Source of the DNA: Streptomyces beigongshangae
GTDB lineage: Bacteria > Actinomycetota > Actinomycetes > Streptomycetales > Streptomycetaceae
Direction of reading: 5' to 3'
Assembly (NCBI RefSeq): GCF_019710745.1
Contig: NZ_JAHKJW010000010.1
Location: 1-64,000 of the forward strand
DNA length: 64,000 nucleotides
The notes under the pieces were generated by a model, which did not search any database, was not told where the DNA came from, and worked only from the letters and a program-made list of their open reading frames with translations. Positions 17,740 to 28,358 of this stretch are shown here, piece by piece. The translations under genes were made by a program, and so were the position numbers. Numbering within the stretch: position 1 is the stretch's first letter; each line of letters begins with the position of its first letter.

Positions 17740-18423
17740 GTGGAACCCGTCCTGTCGGCTCTCGGACGGCCGTCCGACGTTCCGTCCGTACTGGAGATCG
17801 CGTTCACCGAGGCCGCCGACGGTGCCGACCAGGACGACGAGATGTCGGCGCGCCTGCTCGACGCCGCCTATGAGCAGTTCTGCCGCATGGGCATCAAACG
17901 CTCGACCATGGCGGACGTGGCGCGGCTGGCCGGCGTCTCCCGGATCACCGTCTACCGTCGCTTCGCCACCAAGGACCAGTTGGTCGAGCAGGTCGTGCGG
18001 CGCGAGTTCCGGCGCTACTTCGACCGTTTCATCGAGGACATCCGGGACGCCGGGACCGTCGCCGACCGGGTTGTCCTGGGGTTCGCGAGCTCGTTGCGGG
18101 CCATTCGCCACAACCCTCTCGTCGGTGGTCTCATCGCTGCCGAACCGGACGCTCTCGTGCCGTCCATGACCGGTGACGGGGGCCGCACGCTGGGCGTGGT
18201 ACAGCAGTTCGTCGCGTCGCGGCTGCGTCAGGAACAGGTCGCGGGCAACATCGCCGGCCATGTGGAGGTGGACATGGTGGCCGAGATGATGGTCCGGGTC
18301 TCCGCCTCGTTCCTGATCATTCCCAGCCATGTGCTCGACCTCGACGACGAGGAACAGGTGCGCGCGGCGGCGCGGCAGTTCCTCGTCCCGATGCTCGGCC
18401 CACCGCACTCGCCTCAGCCGTAG
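17740..18423 (+). CDS. TetR-family regulator of rubber degradation (LcpR-like)
   Basis: The start is chosen at GTG 17740, five bases after GGGAGG. Earlier in-frame starts fall inside the operator. The 227-residue protein has its helix-turn-helix at STMADVARLAGVSRITVYRRFATKDQLVEQVV. It is divergent from lcp, and TetR proteins at this place (LcpR) repress lcp in rubber-degrading actinobacteria. The inverted repeat at 17652 is the obvious operator. Its 3' end overlaps the convergent fadB stop by 10 bases, so the two transcripts collide tail to tail. Confidence 0.85.
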   Translation: MEPVLSALGRPSDVPSVLEIAFTEAADGADQDDEMSARLLDAAYEQFCRMGIKRSTMADVARLAGVSRITVYRRFATKDQLVEQVVRREFRRYFDRFIEDIRDAGTVADRVVLGFASSLRAIRHNPLVGGLIAAEPDALVPSMTGDGGRTLGVVQQFVASRLRQEQVAGNIAGHVEVDMVAEMMVRVSASFLIIPSHVLDLDDEEQVRAAARQFLVPMLGPPHSPQP

Positions 18424-20579
18424 CGTCCGCCCTTCTCCGCCGTCGTCACCAGGGACGCCGGCGGCTCGAACCGCTCTCCGTACCGTCCGGCCAGCTCCCT
18501 GGCCCGGACGACGAAGCCGTGAGGACCGCCGGGATAACCGTTGACGTACTGCAGGACCCCGCCGGTCCACGGAGGGAAACCGATGCCCAGAAGGGAGCCG
18601 ACGTTGGCGTCGGGCACCGAGCGGAGCACGCCCTCGTCGAGGCACCGGACCGCCTCCAGCGCCTCGGAGAAGAGCATCCGCTCCTTCATGTCCTCGAACG
18701 GGATCTCGCGTCCCGGCACGGCGAAGTGCTCGTACAAGCCGCGCCACAGTCCTGCCCGCCGACCGTCGACGTACTCGTAGAACCCGGCGCCCGCGGAGCG
18801 CCCGCCCCGCCCGAATTCGTCGATCATGCGGTCCACGACCGGCTCCGAACCGTGCGGATGCCACTGCCCCGTCCCGGCCGACGCGGCGGCCTTGGTCTCC
18901 TCCCGGATCTTCCGCGGCAGGGTCAGGGTCAGTTCGTCCAGCAGTTGCAGGGGCGGCGTGGGATAACCGGCCTGGGAGCCGGCCTGTTCGACCGAGGCGG
19001 GAGACAGGCCCTCACCGACCATGGCCACCGCCTCGTCGAGGAACTTGGACATCACCCGGCTCGTGAAGAAGCCCCGGCTGTCGTTGACGACGATGGGCGT
19101 CTTGCCGATCTGGCGCGCGATGTCGACGGCCTTCGCCACGGTGCGCTCGCCGGTCTCCTCCCCGGTGACGATCTCCAGCAGGGGCATCCTGTCGACGGGG
19201 GAGAAGAAGTGCAGGCCGATGAAGTCCTCCGGACGCCTGACGCCCTTCGCCAGCCCGGTGACCGGCAGGGTGGAGGTGTTGGACCCCAGCACGGCGTCCG
19301 GCGCGACGACGTCCTCGATCTCACGGAAGACCCGCTGCTTGAGGTCCGGGTCCTCGAAGACGGCCTCGATCACCAGATCGCAGCCGGCCAGGTCCGCGGG
19401 ATCGGCGGTCGGCATGATGCGCGCGAGGATCTCGTCGGACTCGGCCCGGGAGAGCCGGCCGCGCGCCACGGCTTCGGCGAGGAGACGCTCGGAGTGACCC
19501 CTGCCCGTCTTCGCCGCCTCGTAGGAGACGTCCTTGAGGACTACGGGCACACCGCTGCGGGCGCAGGAGTACGCGATCCCGGCACCCATCATGCCGGCAC
19601 CCAGCACACCCACCCTGTGTGCGATGTGGCGGGGACGGCCCTCGGGACGGCTGCCACCGGACTTGATGCGCCGCATGTCGTGGAAGAACGCCTGCATCAT
19701 GTTGGCCGAGACCTGACCCGTCATGAGTTCGACGAGGTAACCGGTCTCGATCCGCTGTCCCGCCTCGAGGTCGACCTGCGCGCTTTCCACGGCTGCGGCG
19801 AGGATGTTGCGAGGTGCCGGCAGGTCGGCCCCCTTCAGCTGCTTGCGCAGGTGTGCCGGAAGGGTCGGCAGGATCGCCGCGACTCCGGGATGGGAGGGAT
19901 CGCCGCCGGGGATCCGGAATCCCGCGGTGTCCCACGGCTGAACGGACTCGGGATGGTCCAGGACCCACTGCCTGGCCCGGGCGAGCGTCTCCTCCGGTGT
20001 CCGGGTGAGTTCATGGACCAGCCCTCTGGCGAGTGCTTCCTGGGGCTTGTACCGCCGCCCCGTGAGCAGGACGCCGGCCAGCGCCTCCTGAAGTCCCAGA
20101 AGACGTACGGTCCGGCTGACGCCGCCGACGCCGGGCAGAAGTCCCAAGGTCACTTCGGGAAGCCCGAAACGGCTGCCGGTCGTGTCCAGGGTGATGCGCC
20201 GGTGGCAGGCGAGCGCGATCTCCAGTCCGCCGCCGAGGGCCGTGCCGTTCATGGCCGCGGCCACCGGCCTGCCGAGCGTCTCCAGCCGGCGCAGCTGTGC
20301 TTTCAGGACCGTGCACAGCTCGCTGAGTTCCCCGGCGTTCCCGGGCCCCGCCTCGCTCATGAAACCGATGTCGCCACCGGCGAAGAAGCTCTTCTTGGCG
20401 GAAGCGAGGACGACACCGGCGATGTCCTCCCGCTCCGCCTCCAGACGGGTGACGGTGGCTTCCATCGACTCCACGTAGGTCTGGTTCATCGTGTTGACGG
20501 GCTGATCCGGGTCGTCCATGGTCAGTACGACGACACCGTCGGCTCCCCGTTCCCAGTGGATCATGTTCCTCTCCGGCAT
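18414..20579 (-). CDS. fadB: FadB-like enoyl-CoA hydratase/3-hydroxyacyl-CoA dehydrogenase fusion
   Basis: This 721-residue fusion starts at ATG 20579 (AAGGAG upstream); ATG at codon 6 is an alternative. The N-terminal crotonase domain has the oxyanion loop and both catalytic glutamates (Glu120 in GGGLE, Glu142 in LPEVTLG). The Rossmann motif [17 protein letters not shown] lies near residue 330, followed by [19 protein letters not shown] and the dehydrogenase C-terminal domains. It hydrates and oxidises enoyl-CoA intermediates. It lies 61 bases downstream of the thiolase on the same strand, forming a classic FadAB pair, and tail to tail with the LcpR-like gene. Confidence 0.92.
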   Translation of the reverse strand: MPERNMIHWERGADGVVVLTMDDPDQPVNTMNQTYVESMEATVTRLEAEREDIAGVVLASAKKSFFAGGDIGFMSEAGPGNAGELSELCTVLKAQLRRLETLGRPVAAAMNGTALGGGLEIALACHRRITLDTTGSRFGLPEVTLGLLPGVGGVSRTVRLLGLQEALAGVLLTGRRYKPQEALARGLVHELTRTPEETLARARQWVLDHPESVQPWDTAGFRIPGGDPSHPGVAAILPTLPAHLRKQLKGADLPAPRNILAAAVESAQVDLEAGQRIETGYLVELMTGQVSANMMQAFFHDMRRIKSGGSRPEGRPRHIAHRVGVLGAGMMGAGIAYSCARSGVPVVLKDVSYEAAKTGRGHSERLLAEAVARGRLSRAESDEILARIMPTADPADLAGCDLVIEAVFEDPDLKQRVFREIEDVVAPDAVLGSNTSTLPVTGLAKGVRRPEDFIGLHFFSPVDRMPLLEIVTGEETGERTVAKAVDIARQIGKTPIVVNDSRGFFTSRVMSKFLDEAVAMVGEGLSPASVEQAGSQAGYPTPPLQLLDELTLTLPRKIREETKAAASAGTGQWHPHGSEPVVDRMIDEFGRGGRSAGAGFYEYVDGRRAGLWRGLYEHFAVPGREIPFEDMKERMLFSEALEAVRCLDEGVLRSVPDANVGSLLGIGFPPWTGGVLQYVNGYPGGPHGFVVRARELAGRYGERFEPPASLVTTAEKGGRYG

Positions 20580-20640
20580 GGGTCCGGTTCTCCTTCCGAG
20601 AGGGCGTGCGCGGTCGGCGGGCGGGAAGAGCGGCAGGTCC

Positions 20641-21849
20641 TCACAGCCGTTCGATCACGGTGGCGATGCCGATGCCGCCACCGGCACAGAGGCTGACCAC
20701 CGCCCGGCGCGCGGAGCGACGCTCCAGTTCGTCCAGGGCGGTGCCCACGAGCATCGCCCCGGTGGCGCCCAGCGGATGCCCCATGGCGATCGCACCCCCG
20801 TTGACGTTGACCTTCTCGACGGGCAGACCGAGGTCCTTGACATAACGGAGGACGACGGCGGCGAACGCTTCGTTGACCTCGAACAGGTCGATGTTGTCGA
20901 CCGTCAGTCCGGCGAGGTCCAGCGCCTTCCGGGTCGCCGGGGCCGGCCCGGTGAGCATGATCGTCGGATCGGCACCGCTGACCGCGGTCGCCACGACCCG
21001 GGCGCGAGGCGCCAGGCCGAGCTCCGAGCCGGCCCGCTCCGTGCCGACCAGGACCAGGGCCGAACCGTCCACGACGCCGGAGGAGTTGCCCGGCGTGTGG
21101 ACGTGTTCGATGCGCTCCAGCCAGTGGTACTTCTGCAGGGCCACCGCGTCGAAGCCCGCCATCGCGCCGATGCCGGCGAACGAGGGCTTCAGCCCGCCGA
21201 GTGTCGCCGCCGTCGTCTCCGGGCGGGGGTGCTCGTCCTGGGCGAGCACGGTGACCCCGTTGCGGTCCCGGACCGGCACCACGGACTTCGCGAAGTGGCC
21301 GCCGGACCACGCCTGCGCGGCACGCTCCTGGGACCGGACCGCGTAAGCGTCCACGTCCTCGCGGGAGAACCCCTCGATGGTCGCGATCAGATCGGCGCCG
21401 ATGCCCTGCGGCACGAAGTACGTGTCGAACGCGGTCTCCGGGTCCGCGGCCATGGGGCCGCCGTCACTGCCCATCGGCACGCGCGACATGGACTCCACAC
21501 CGCCCGCGATCACCAGCTGTTCCCAGCCGGAACGGACTTTCTGCGCCGCCGTGTTGACCGCCTCCAGGCCCGAGGCGCAGAACCGGTTGAGCTGGACGCC
21601 GGCCACCTGGTCCGGCAGTCCGGACGCCAGCGCCGCCGCTTTGGCGATGTTCATGCCCTGGTCCCCGACCGGGGAGACCACGCCGAGGACGACGTCGTCC
21701 AGCCGCTCCGGATCCAGCCCCGGGTGGCGGCGGCGGAGCTCCTCGATCAGGCCCGTCACCAGTGACAACGGTTTGACGTGGTACAGCGAACCCCGCTTGC
21801 CCCGGCCACGCGGGGTGCGGATCGCGTCGTAGACGAATGCTTCGGCCAC
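20641..21849 (-). CDS. fadA: Acetyl-CoA C-acyltransferase (thiolase, FadA)
   Basis: The start is chosen at GTG 21849 ([20 protein letters not shown]), seven bases after GAGAGGAA. The in-frame extension to 21930 is not conserved-looking. The 402-residue thiolase shows the nucleophilic Cys in [13 protein letters not shown], the His of [16 protein letters not shown] and the second Cys of [11 protein letters not shown]. It performs the final thiolytic step of beta-oxidation with FadB downstream. It is divergent from the acyl-CoA ligase; the 298-base gap contains two inverted repeats and a tandem repeat. Confidence 0.93.
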   Translation of the reverse strand: MAEAFVYDAIRTPRGRGKRGSLYHVKPLSLVTGLIEELRRRHPGLDPERLDDVVLGVVSPVGDQGMNIAKAAALASGLPDQVAGVQLNRFCASGLEAVNTAAQKVRSGWEQLVIAGGVESMSRVPMGSDGGPMAADPETAFDTYFVPQGIGADLIATIEGFSREDVDAYAVRSQERAAQAWSGGHFAKSVVPVRDRNGVTVLAQDEHPRPETTAATLGGLKPSFAGIGAMAGFDAVALQKYHWLERIEHVHTPGNSSGVVDGSALVLVGTERAGSELGLAPRARVVATAVSGADPTIMLTGPAPATRKALDLAGLTVDNIDLFEVNEAFAAVVLRYVKDLGLPVEKVNVNGGAIAMGHPLGATGAMLVGTALDELERRSARRAVVSLCAGGGIGIATVIERL

Positions 21850-21925
21850 TGTGCACTTCCTCTCCGCCGACGGGCGACCGCCCGCCGATCCGGACGCCTC
21901 CGGTGCGCCCGACGGCTCCGCCGGA

Positions 21926-21955
21926 GACAAGTGAAGACAAGTGAAGACAAGTAAG
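21926..21955. repeat. Tandem 10-base repeat (GACAAGTGAA x3)
   Basis: GACAAGTGAA occurs at 21926-21935 and 21936-21945, with the variant GACAAGTAAG at 21946-21955, in the fadA upstream region. The exact 10-base period would place the units on one helix face. It could be replication slippage or a binding array. Confidence 0.7.
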
Positions 21956-21958
21956 AGG

Positions 21959-21983
21959 CTCTATTGGCTATGCGTCAATAGAG
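21959..21983. promoter_or_regulatory. Inverted repeat 1 in fadA-fadD divergent promoter
   Basis: CTCTATTG (21959-21966) and CAATAGAG (21976-21983) form perfect 8-base arms with a 9-base spacer, 110 bases upstream of the thiolase start. The size and dyad spacing suit a TetR dimer. The TetR at 24051 in the same locus is the nearest candidate. Confidence 0.55.
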
Positions 21984-21993
21984 GGTGCACGCT

Positions 21994-22022
21994 TCAACTG
22001 GCAACACGATCTATCCAGTTGA
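21994..22022. promoter_or_regulatory. Inverted repeat 2 in fadA-fadD divergent promoter
   Basis: TCAACTGG (21994-22001) and CCAGTTGA (22015-22022) are perfect 8-base arms with a 13-base spacer. The sequence is unrelated to repeat 1 only ten bases away, so two different regulators, or one regulator and a transcript structure, may act here. Confidence 0.5.
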
Positions 22023-22147
22023 CGGAAGTGTTGCAGGGCAAGCTGGTCGGTGTGAGCCCCTGCTGTCGCCCCTGTTGACTCATGGCCAAGAGGAGTTCAG
22101 TGTGGGGACCGCCCAGGAGTCCACCCACGTCATGGAGGGAGCCCGCC

Positions 22148-23965
22148 GTGGCCACAGCAGAGCAGCTGCACGAGTCCGTCGAAGGGCTGACGATCCCCGC
22201 GCTGCTGCGTCGCAACGCCCAGCGGTTCGCCGGACGTCCGGCGCTGACCACCGGCATCGGGTCGGACGCCGGAACGCTGTCGTGGTCGCAGTTGCGTGCG
22301 GAGGTCGCCGCTCTCACCCGCGGTCTCACGGCCCTTGGACTCGAACGGGGCGACCGCATGCTCGTCGCGATGTCCAAGCGGGCCGAGCACTGGGTCACCG
22401 ACCTGGCCGCGATCCACGTCGGCGCCCTGTCGTGCAGCACGTACGACACGCTGAGCACCGACCAGATCGGAGCCGTCGCCCGGCACAGCGCCGCCACCGT
22501 CCTCGTCCTGGAGGGCAAGGAGCAACTGGACCGCTGGCAGCCGATCCTGGAGGACCGGCCGGATCTGCGCGCCGTCGTCCTCCTCGACTGGGACGCGGCC
22601 CCGCCCGGTGACCCGCGTTTCGTCAGCTACGCCGCCGTGCGCGGCGCGGTACCACCCGACGACGCCGCCTTCGAGGCGCTCACGGACGAGGCCACTCCCG
22701 ACCAGCCGCTGGCCCTGGTGTACACCTCGGGCACGACCGGTGACCCGAAGGGCGTGGTGCTCTCGCACCGCAACGTGATCCACGAGTCCCTGATGCAGGA
22801 CCGGCTCGTGCCCGTCCCGGAGCATCCGAGGTCGGTCGCGTACCTGCCGATGGCACACATCGCCGAGCGGGTGCTCGGGATCTACATGCCGATCTGCAAC
22901 GCGGGCCACGTCACGATATGCCCGGAGCCCGACCGGCTCCTGCCCGCACTGCTCACCGTGCGCCCACAGGGCTTCTTCGGAGTGCCCCGGGTGTGGGAGA
23001 AGCTCGCGGCCGGCCTGAAGGCGAGGCTGGCGGCACTCGACGAACAGCAGACGGCGGCGGTGGCACAGGCCCGGAAGATCGCTCTTGAGGTGTATCGCCT
23101 TCGTTCCGGGGGCATGGACGTCCCGGCGGAGCTCGCCGAACCCCTGGAGCAACTCGACGAGCAGGTGATGCGGCCCCTGCGAAGGGCCGTGGGACTCGAC
23201 GAATGCCACCGGGCCTTCAGCGGCGCGGCACCCATTCCCCCCGGCGTCCTGGAATTCCTGGCGAGCATGGGACTGCCGGTGTACGAGGTGTGGGGACTGA
23301 GTGAGACCACCGGCGCGGCGACGGTCAGCACACCCGAGGTGTTCGCGCTCGGCTCGGTCGGGCGGGCCGGGCCGGGGATCGAGGTGCGGGAAGCCGGTGA
23401 CGGTGAACTTCTCGTCCGCGGCCCCGTCGTGTTCCTCGGCTACCTGCAGGCCGACGGCCGCATCGAGAGCGCGACCGACGCCGAGGGCTGGCTGCCCACC
23501 GGCGACGTCGGAACGGTCGACTCACGGGGGCTGGTCACCATCACCGACCGCAAGAAGGAAATCATCATCACCGACGCCGGCAAGAACATCGCCCCGACCA
23601 GGATCGAATCCCTGCTGCGTGCGCACCCCCTGGTCGCCCACGCGGTGGTGATCGGGGACCGACGGCGCTACGTCACCGCCCTGCTGGTGCTCGACGAGGA
23701 CATGGCGCCGGTCTGGGCCAGGGCGAACGGGATCGACGGGTGCGACCTGGACGCGCTGACCCGCGACCCGGTGGTGCTGTCGGCCCTGGACGAGGCGGTT
23801 GCCGAGGCGAACGCGGTGCTCTCCCGCGCGGAGCAGGTGAAGAAGCACCTTGTCCTGGCCGGCCCCTGGACCGCGGAGAGCGGTGAGCTGACGCCCAAGC
23901 TGAGCTTGCGGCGCCGTGCCATCGACGAACTGCACGCCGCCGCGATCGAGTCGATGTACACGTGA
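22148..23965 (+). CDS. Long-chain fatty acid--CoA ligase (FadD15-type AMP-binding)
   Basis: The start is chosen at GTG 22148 (VATAEQLHESVEGLTIPALL) behind GGAGGGA. A longer in-frame reading from 22082 lacks family similarity. The 605-residue adenylate-forming enzyme shows the P-loop VYTSGTTGDPKGVVLSHRN (about residues 192-210), the acyl-site motif YEVWGLSETTGAAT, and TGDVGTVDSRGLVTITDRKK with the C-terminal Lys region AGKNIAPTRIE. It would activate the isoprenoid acids from OxiAB, or ordinary fatty acids, to CoA esters. It is divergent from fadA/fadB, and a TetR and an acyl-CoA dehydrogenase follow. Confidence 0.92.
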   Translation: MATAEQLHESVEGLTIPALLRRNAQRFAGRPALTTGIGSDAGTLSWSQLRAEVAALTRGLTALGLERGDRMLVAMSKRAEHWVTDLAAIHVGALSCSTYDTLSTDQIGAVARHSAATVLVLEGKEQLDRWQPILEDRPDLRAVVLLDWDAAPPGDPRFVSYAAVRGAVPPDDAAFEALTDEATPDQPLALVYTSGTTGDPKGVVLSHRNVIHESLMQDRLVPVPEHPRSVAYLPMAHIAERVLGIYMPICNAGHVTICPEPDRLLPALLTVRPQGFFGVPRVWEKLAAGLKARLAALDEQQTAAVAQARKIALEVYRLRSGGMDVPAELAEPLEQLDEQVMRPLRRAVGLDECHRAFSGAAPIPPGVLEFLASMGLPVYEVWGLSETTGAATVSTPEVFALGSVGRAGPGIEVREAGDGELLVRGPVVFLGYLQADGRIESATDAEGWLPTGDVGTVDSRGLVTITDRKKEIIITDAGKNIAPTRIESLLRAHPLVAHAVVIGDRRRYVTALLVLDEDMAPVWARANGIDGCDLDALTRDPVVLSALDEAVAEANAVLSRAEQVKKHLVLAGPWTAESGELTPKLSLRRRAIDELHAAAIESMYT

Positions 23966-23977
23966 TGTACACGTAGG

Positions 23978-24009
23978 CCGGACACGCCGGACACGCCGGA
24001 CACGCCGGA
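23978..24009. repeat. Tandem 9-base repeat (CCGGACACG)
   Basis: Three exact CCGGACACG units (23978-24004) plus a partial fourth lie between the ligase stop and the TetR ribosome-binding site; a further degenerate copy follows near 24020. This is probably slippage. It lengthens the intercistronic spacer. Confidence 0.7.
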
Positions 24010-24050
24010 CGTAGGGCAGACACGCCGGACCACGAAGGAGCAATGACCAC

Positions 24051-24671
24051 ATGGGCGTTCAGCGCGAGGCTCAGCGACGCCGGATGGAACCGGACGCCCG
24101 GCGCGCGGAGATACTCGGTGTCGCACGCGGACTGTTCGGCGCCCACAGCTACACCACGGTGTCCATCGCGGACATCGCCGCCGAGGCCGGTGTGGCGCGT
24201 GCCCTGGTCAGCCACTACTTCGGCAGCAAACGACAGCTCTACCTGGAGGTCGTCCGGCAGATGATGGTCGTCCCGGCCTCCGTCTCCGAGCGGCTCCCGC
24301 CGACCACGGCCGAGGAGCGCGTGTCGATCTGCGTCGACCGCTGGCTCGAAGTCGTGGAACGCAACCGGGACATGTGGCTGTCCGCGATCGGCCTGGAAGC
24401 CCTGGGCAACGATCCGGAGATCGACCAGATCATGCTCGAAGCCGACGAGATCGCCACCGACCGTGTTCTCGAGGCGGCGATGATGGCGGACGTCACCGAG
24501 GGCCGGCAGAAGCTCCGGGCGATGGTCCGCGCCCACAGCGGCATGCTGAAGGCAGCCTCCCGCGAATGGCTGGTGCGCGGCACCCTCAGCCGCAGCGACC
24601 TGCACGTGATGCTGACCCGCACCGTGCTCCACCTGGTCGACACCGTCTTCCCCGCCCTGCGGGACGAGTGA
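24051..24671 (+). CDS. TetR-family regulator of beta-oxidation genes
   Basis: This 206-residue protein starts at ATG 24051 with AAGGAG upstream. The helix-turn-helix reads VSIADIAAEAGVARALVSHYFGSKRQLYLEVV. The rest is a helical ligand domain, full length for TetR. It sits between the acyl-CoA ligase and the acyl-CoA dehydrogenase on the same strand and is probably co-transcribed with them. By analogy with FadR/PaaR-type TetR proteins it may sense an acyl-CoA and act at the inverted repeats at 21959 or 21994 (inference). Confidence 0.87.
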   Translation: MGVQREAQRRRMEPDARRAEILGVARGLFGAHSYTTVSIADIAAEAGVARALVSHYFGSKRQLYLEVVRQMMVVPASVSERLPPTTAEERVSICVDRWLEVVERNRDMWLSAIGLEALGNDPEIDQIMLEADEIATDRVLEAAMMADVTEGRQKLRAMVRAHSGMLKAASREWLVRGTLSRSDLHVMLTRTVLHLVDTVFPALRDE

Positions 24672-24734
24672 GAACACCTTCACGGCAGAACGTCCTTACA
24701 GCAGAACGTCCTTACGGCAGAACACCTTCACGGC
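24671..24734. repeat. Four-unit 16-base tandem repeat in ABBA order
   Basis: Four contiguous 16-base units fill the space between the TetR stop and the dehydrogenase ribosome-binding site. Unit 1 (24671-24686) and unit 4 (24719-24734) are AGAACACCTTCACGGC. Units 2 and 3 are AGAACGTCCTTACAGC and AGAACGTCCTTACGGC. The first unit begins on the last base of the TetR stop codon. Confidence 0.85.
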
Positions 24735-24757
24735 CCTTGCCGAGGAAAGAGAGCATC

Positions 24758-26184
<1,427 letters not shown>

Positions 26185-26405
26185 TGATGATTCGCCGGCC
26201 CGGTATCACCAGCCGGGGAATGCGCCGATACATGCGCCGGGACCGGTCGGGTGCGCACCACCGTTGACGGCAGGCCCCCGGCGGAGACTGCGGTGTCGGT
26301 GATCTGCGCGTTGTCCGTGACAGCAAGCCTGCGCCCGGCCGTGGAGCCGATCCAGGCACCGGCGGTACCTGGATCGGCTCCGCAGCACCCACGCACACTG
26401 GAGGC

Positions 26406-26908
26406 ATGGACAGACAAGAGCTGGCCGGCTTCCTGCGCGGCAGGCGCGAGCGCATCACCCCTGCCGACGTGGGACTGCCCGCCGGGCCGCGCCGCCGCAC
26501 CCCGGGGCTGTGCCGCGAGGAGGTGGCGCAGCTGGCGTTCATCTCGACCGAGTACTGCACGCGCCTCGAGCAGGCCCGCGGTCCGCGCCCCTCGCGCGAG
26601 GTACTCGCCGGCCTGGCTCGGGCCCTGCGCCTGTCGAACGCCGAGCGCGACCACCTGCACCACCTCGCCGGCGGCAGCGCGACGTTCGCCCGTCTGTGGG
26701 CCGCTCACGACGTGCGCCCCGACCTCACCCTGCGCAAGACCGTCGACCACCCCTGATCGGCCCCATCACCCTCAACTGCGATCTCCTCGACATCACCGAC
26801 CAGGACCAACAGGTCGTGCTCTTCACGATCGGGCCCGGCTCTCCCGCGGAGCAGGCACTACGGCTGCTGTCGGTCGTCGGCACACAGCGTATGGACGTAC
26901 CCGGCTGA
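26406..26908 (+). pseudogene. XRE/MmyB-like regulator with internal deletion and frameshift
   Basis: ATG 26406 begins MDRQELAGFLRGRRERITP with a full helix-turn-helix (LCREEVAQLAFISTEYCTRLEQ). After HLHHLAGGSATFARLWAAHD the central ligand-binding half is missing, and the frame stops at 26756. The C-terminal end of the same family continues in another frame as GPITLNCDLLDITDQDQQVV and ALRLLSVVGTQRMDVPG to 26908. It is therefore an internal deletion plus a frameshift. The short 116-residue HTH protein could still be made. Compare the intact paralogue at 7789. Confidence 0.7.
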
Positions 26909-27046
26909 GAAGTCCTTACGGAATGATCTCCATGTGCCGGACCTGGCGAAGGCACCGCCCATCCCGGCCGGGGCCATCCATCTGCTCACGCAGCCCGCCC
27001 TGACCGGCATGTCCCGCGAGCTGTTCGACCGGCTCGTGGACCCGGT

Positions 27047-28189
27047 CTACCGGTTCGCGGCTTCGCGAGGGGCGATCCGGTTCGTGCGGCCGACCGCGCG
27101 GCCCACTGCGTTGCGCACCGCGAGGCCCTGCCGGGTGCGGGGCACCATGAGCCGGGAGAGCGGACCGACGCGTCGCTGCCGCGGACCCACCTCACGGCGC
27201 AGCCGTGTCTCGTAGGCTGCGAAGGCGCGGGCGTGATCACCGGGATGGGCGGTGAGTTCTTCCGCAAGGGTGTACGCGCCCGCCATCGCCATGCTGGACC
27301 CGTCGCCCAGCAGGGCTGTCGCCGCCGCCGCGTCCCCGAGCAGTACGACCCGTCCGCGGGACCACGAGGGCATCCGGACGGTGGTCAAGGGATCGAAGAA
27401 CGGGGCCGGGTGGTCGAGGAACGCCGCCACGAGTTCCGGTGCCCGCCACGGCACGTCGGCGTAGGCGTCGGCCACGGTCTGCTTGTGAAGGGCGACGTTC
27501 TTGCGGTCGTGGGGCGTCGGCTGTGCGGGCCGGAAGGTGAAGATCGCGAGCGGGGTGGTCCGCGAGGGGTGGACGACGAGCATCCGGTTGGGCACGGTCA
27601 GCATCGTCATCTCGCTCGGGTCCTCGACGGCGTCGGGTTCCAGCGGCACGGTCGCGCCGTACAGGCCCAGGTCGCCGGCGAACTGCTGCTCGGGTCCGAA
27701 TACCAGGCGCCGTACGGTGGAGTGCATCCCATCGGCACCGACGACCAGGTCGAAGCGCCGTGGCGCGGACCGCCGGAAGGTGACGTCGACCCCGCCTCCG
27801 TCCTGGTCGAGAGCGGTGACCGTGTCGTCGAACACGAACTCGGTCTCGGCCTGCGCCGACCGGTGGAGCACCTCGGACAGGTCGGCCCGGGTCACCTCGA
27901 CCGTCGGCGCCTTGCCGGAGGCGAGCGGGAGTTGCAGGATTCGCCTGCCTCCGGGGTCGAGCAGGGTCAGTGACCGATTGCGGGTGGCGAGTCCGCGGAG
28001 CTGCGGGAGGATGCCCATGCGGTCGGCGACCGGGATCGCGGGCCCCTTCACGACGATCGCGCTCCCGCCGGAGCGCAGCTGCCGGGCGTGTTCGACGACC
28101 GTCGGCCGGTATCCGTTGCGGGAGAGCCAGTAGGCGAGTGCGGGTCCTGCAATTCCGGCACCAATTATCAGCACCTCGGGCTTCTTCAT
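27047..28189 (-). CDS. FAD-dependent monooxygenase (group A aromatic hydroxylase type)
   Basis: This 380-residue protein starts at ATG 28189. It shows the FAD Rossmann motif LIIGAGIAGPALAYWLSRNG, the DG motif VVGADGMHSTVR and the GD motif RGRVVLLGDAAAAT. Such NAD(P)H/FAD enzymes hydroxylate phenolic compounds or modify antibiotics such as tetracyclines and rifampicin. The substrate here is not predictable. It is divergent from an ArsR regulator (28359) across a region with two strong palindromes, so it is likely inducible by its substrate. Confidence 0.9.
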   Translation of the reverse strand: MKKPEVLIIGAGIAGPALAYWLSRNGYRPTVVEHARQLRSGGSAIVVKGPAIPVADRMGILPQLRGLATRNRSLTLLDPGGRRILQLPLASGKAPTVEVTRADLSEVLHRSAQAETEFVFDDTVTALDQDGGGVDVTFRRSAPRRFDLVVGADGMHSTVRRLVFGPEQQFAGDLGLYGATVPLEPDAVEDPSEMTMLTVPNRMLVVHPSRTTPLAIFTFRPAQPTPHDRKNVALHKQTVADAYADVPWRAPELVAAFLDHPAPFFDPLTTVRMPSWSRGRVVLLGDAAAATALLGDGSSMAMAGAYTLAEELTAHPGDHARAFAAYETRLRREVGPRQRRVGPLSRLMVPRTRQGLAVRNAVGRAVGRTNRIAPREAANR

Positions 28190-28283
28190 GAAGACGACCT
28201 CTCGGAGTGTCGGTGACCAGGTCCCGGCGAGCGCCGGGCAGGGGCTCAGTGAGCGACGGCAGGGGGCAGCGCGACCGGACCAA

Positions 28284-28303
28284 GGTACGAAAAATTTCGT
28301 ACC
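28284..28303. promoter_or_regulatory. Palindrome 1 in FAD-monooxygenase/ArsR promoter
   Basis: GGTACGAAA and TTTCGTACC are perfect 9-base arms with a 2-base centre, 95 bases upstream of the monooxygenase start. It shares the GGTACGA half-site with palindrome 2, so the same regulator probably binds both. Confidence 0.65.
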
Positions 28304-28317
28304 TCAGTGGAGCACAT

Positions 28318-28349
28318 CCTTCAGGTACGATTCAAGTCGTACCTGAAGG
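28318..28349. promoter_or_regulatory. Palindrome 2 (13-base arms) upstream of ArsR gene
   Basis: CCTTCAGGTACGA (28318-28330) and TCGTACCTGAAGG (28337-28349) are perfect 13-base arms with a 6-base spacer. The second arm ends ten bases before the ArsR GTG and abuts its ribosome-binding site. It is probably an ArsR operator, though the RNA hairpin could also affect translation. Confidence 0.7.
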
Positions 28350-28358
28350 GAGTGCCGT

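Noticed and set aside
17602..18864. Reading lcp copy 2 as the C-terminus of an 830-residue protein
   Set aside because: The upstream part is antisense to the TetR and fadB genes. ATG 17601 has an AAGGAGGAG site and begins the Tat signal.
23978..24734. Tandem repeats as CRISPR units
   Set aside because: The units are 9 and 16 bases and directly adjacent, without spacers.
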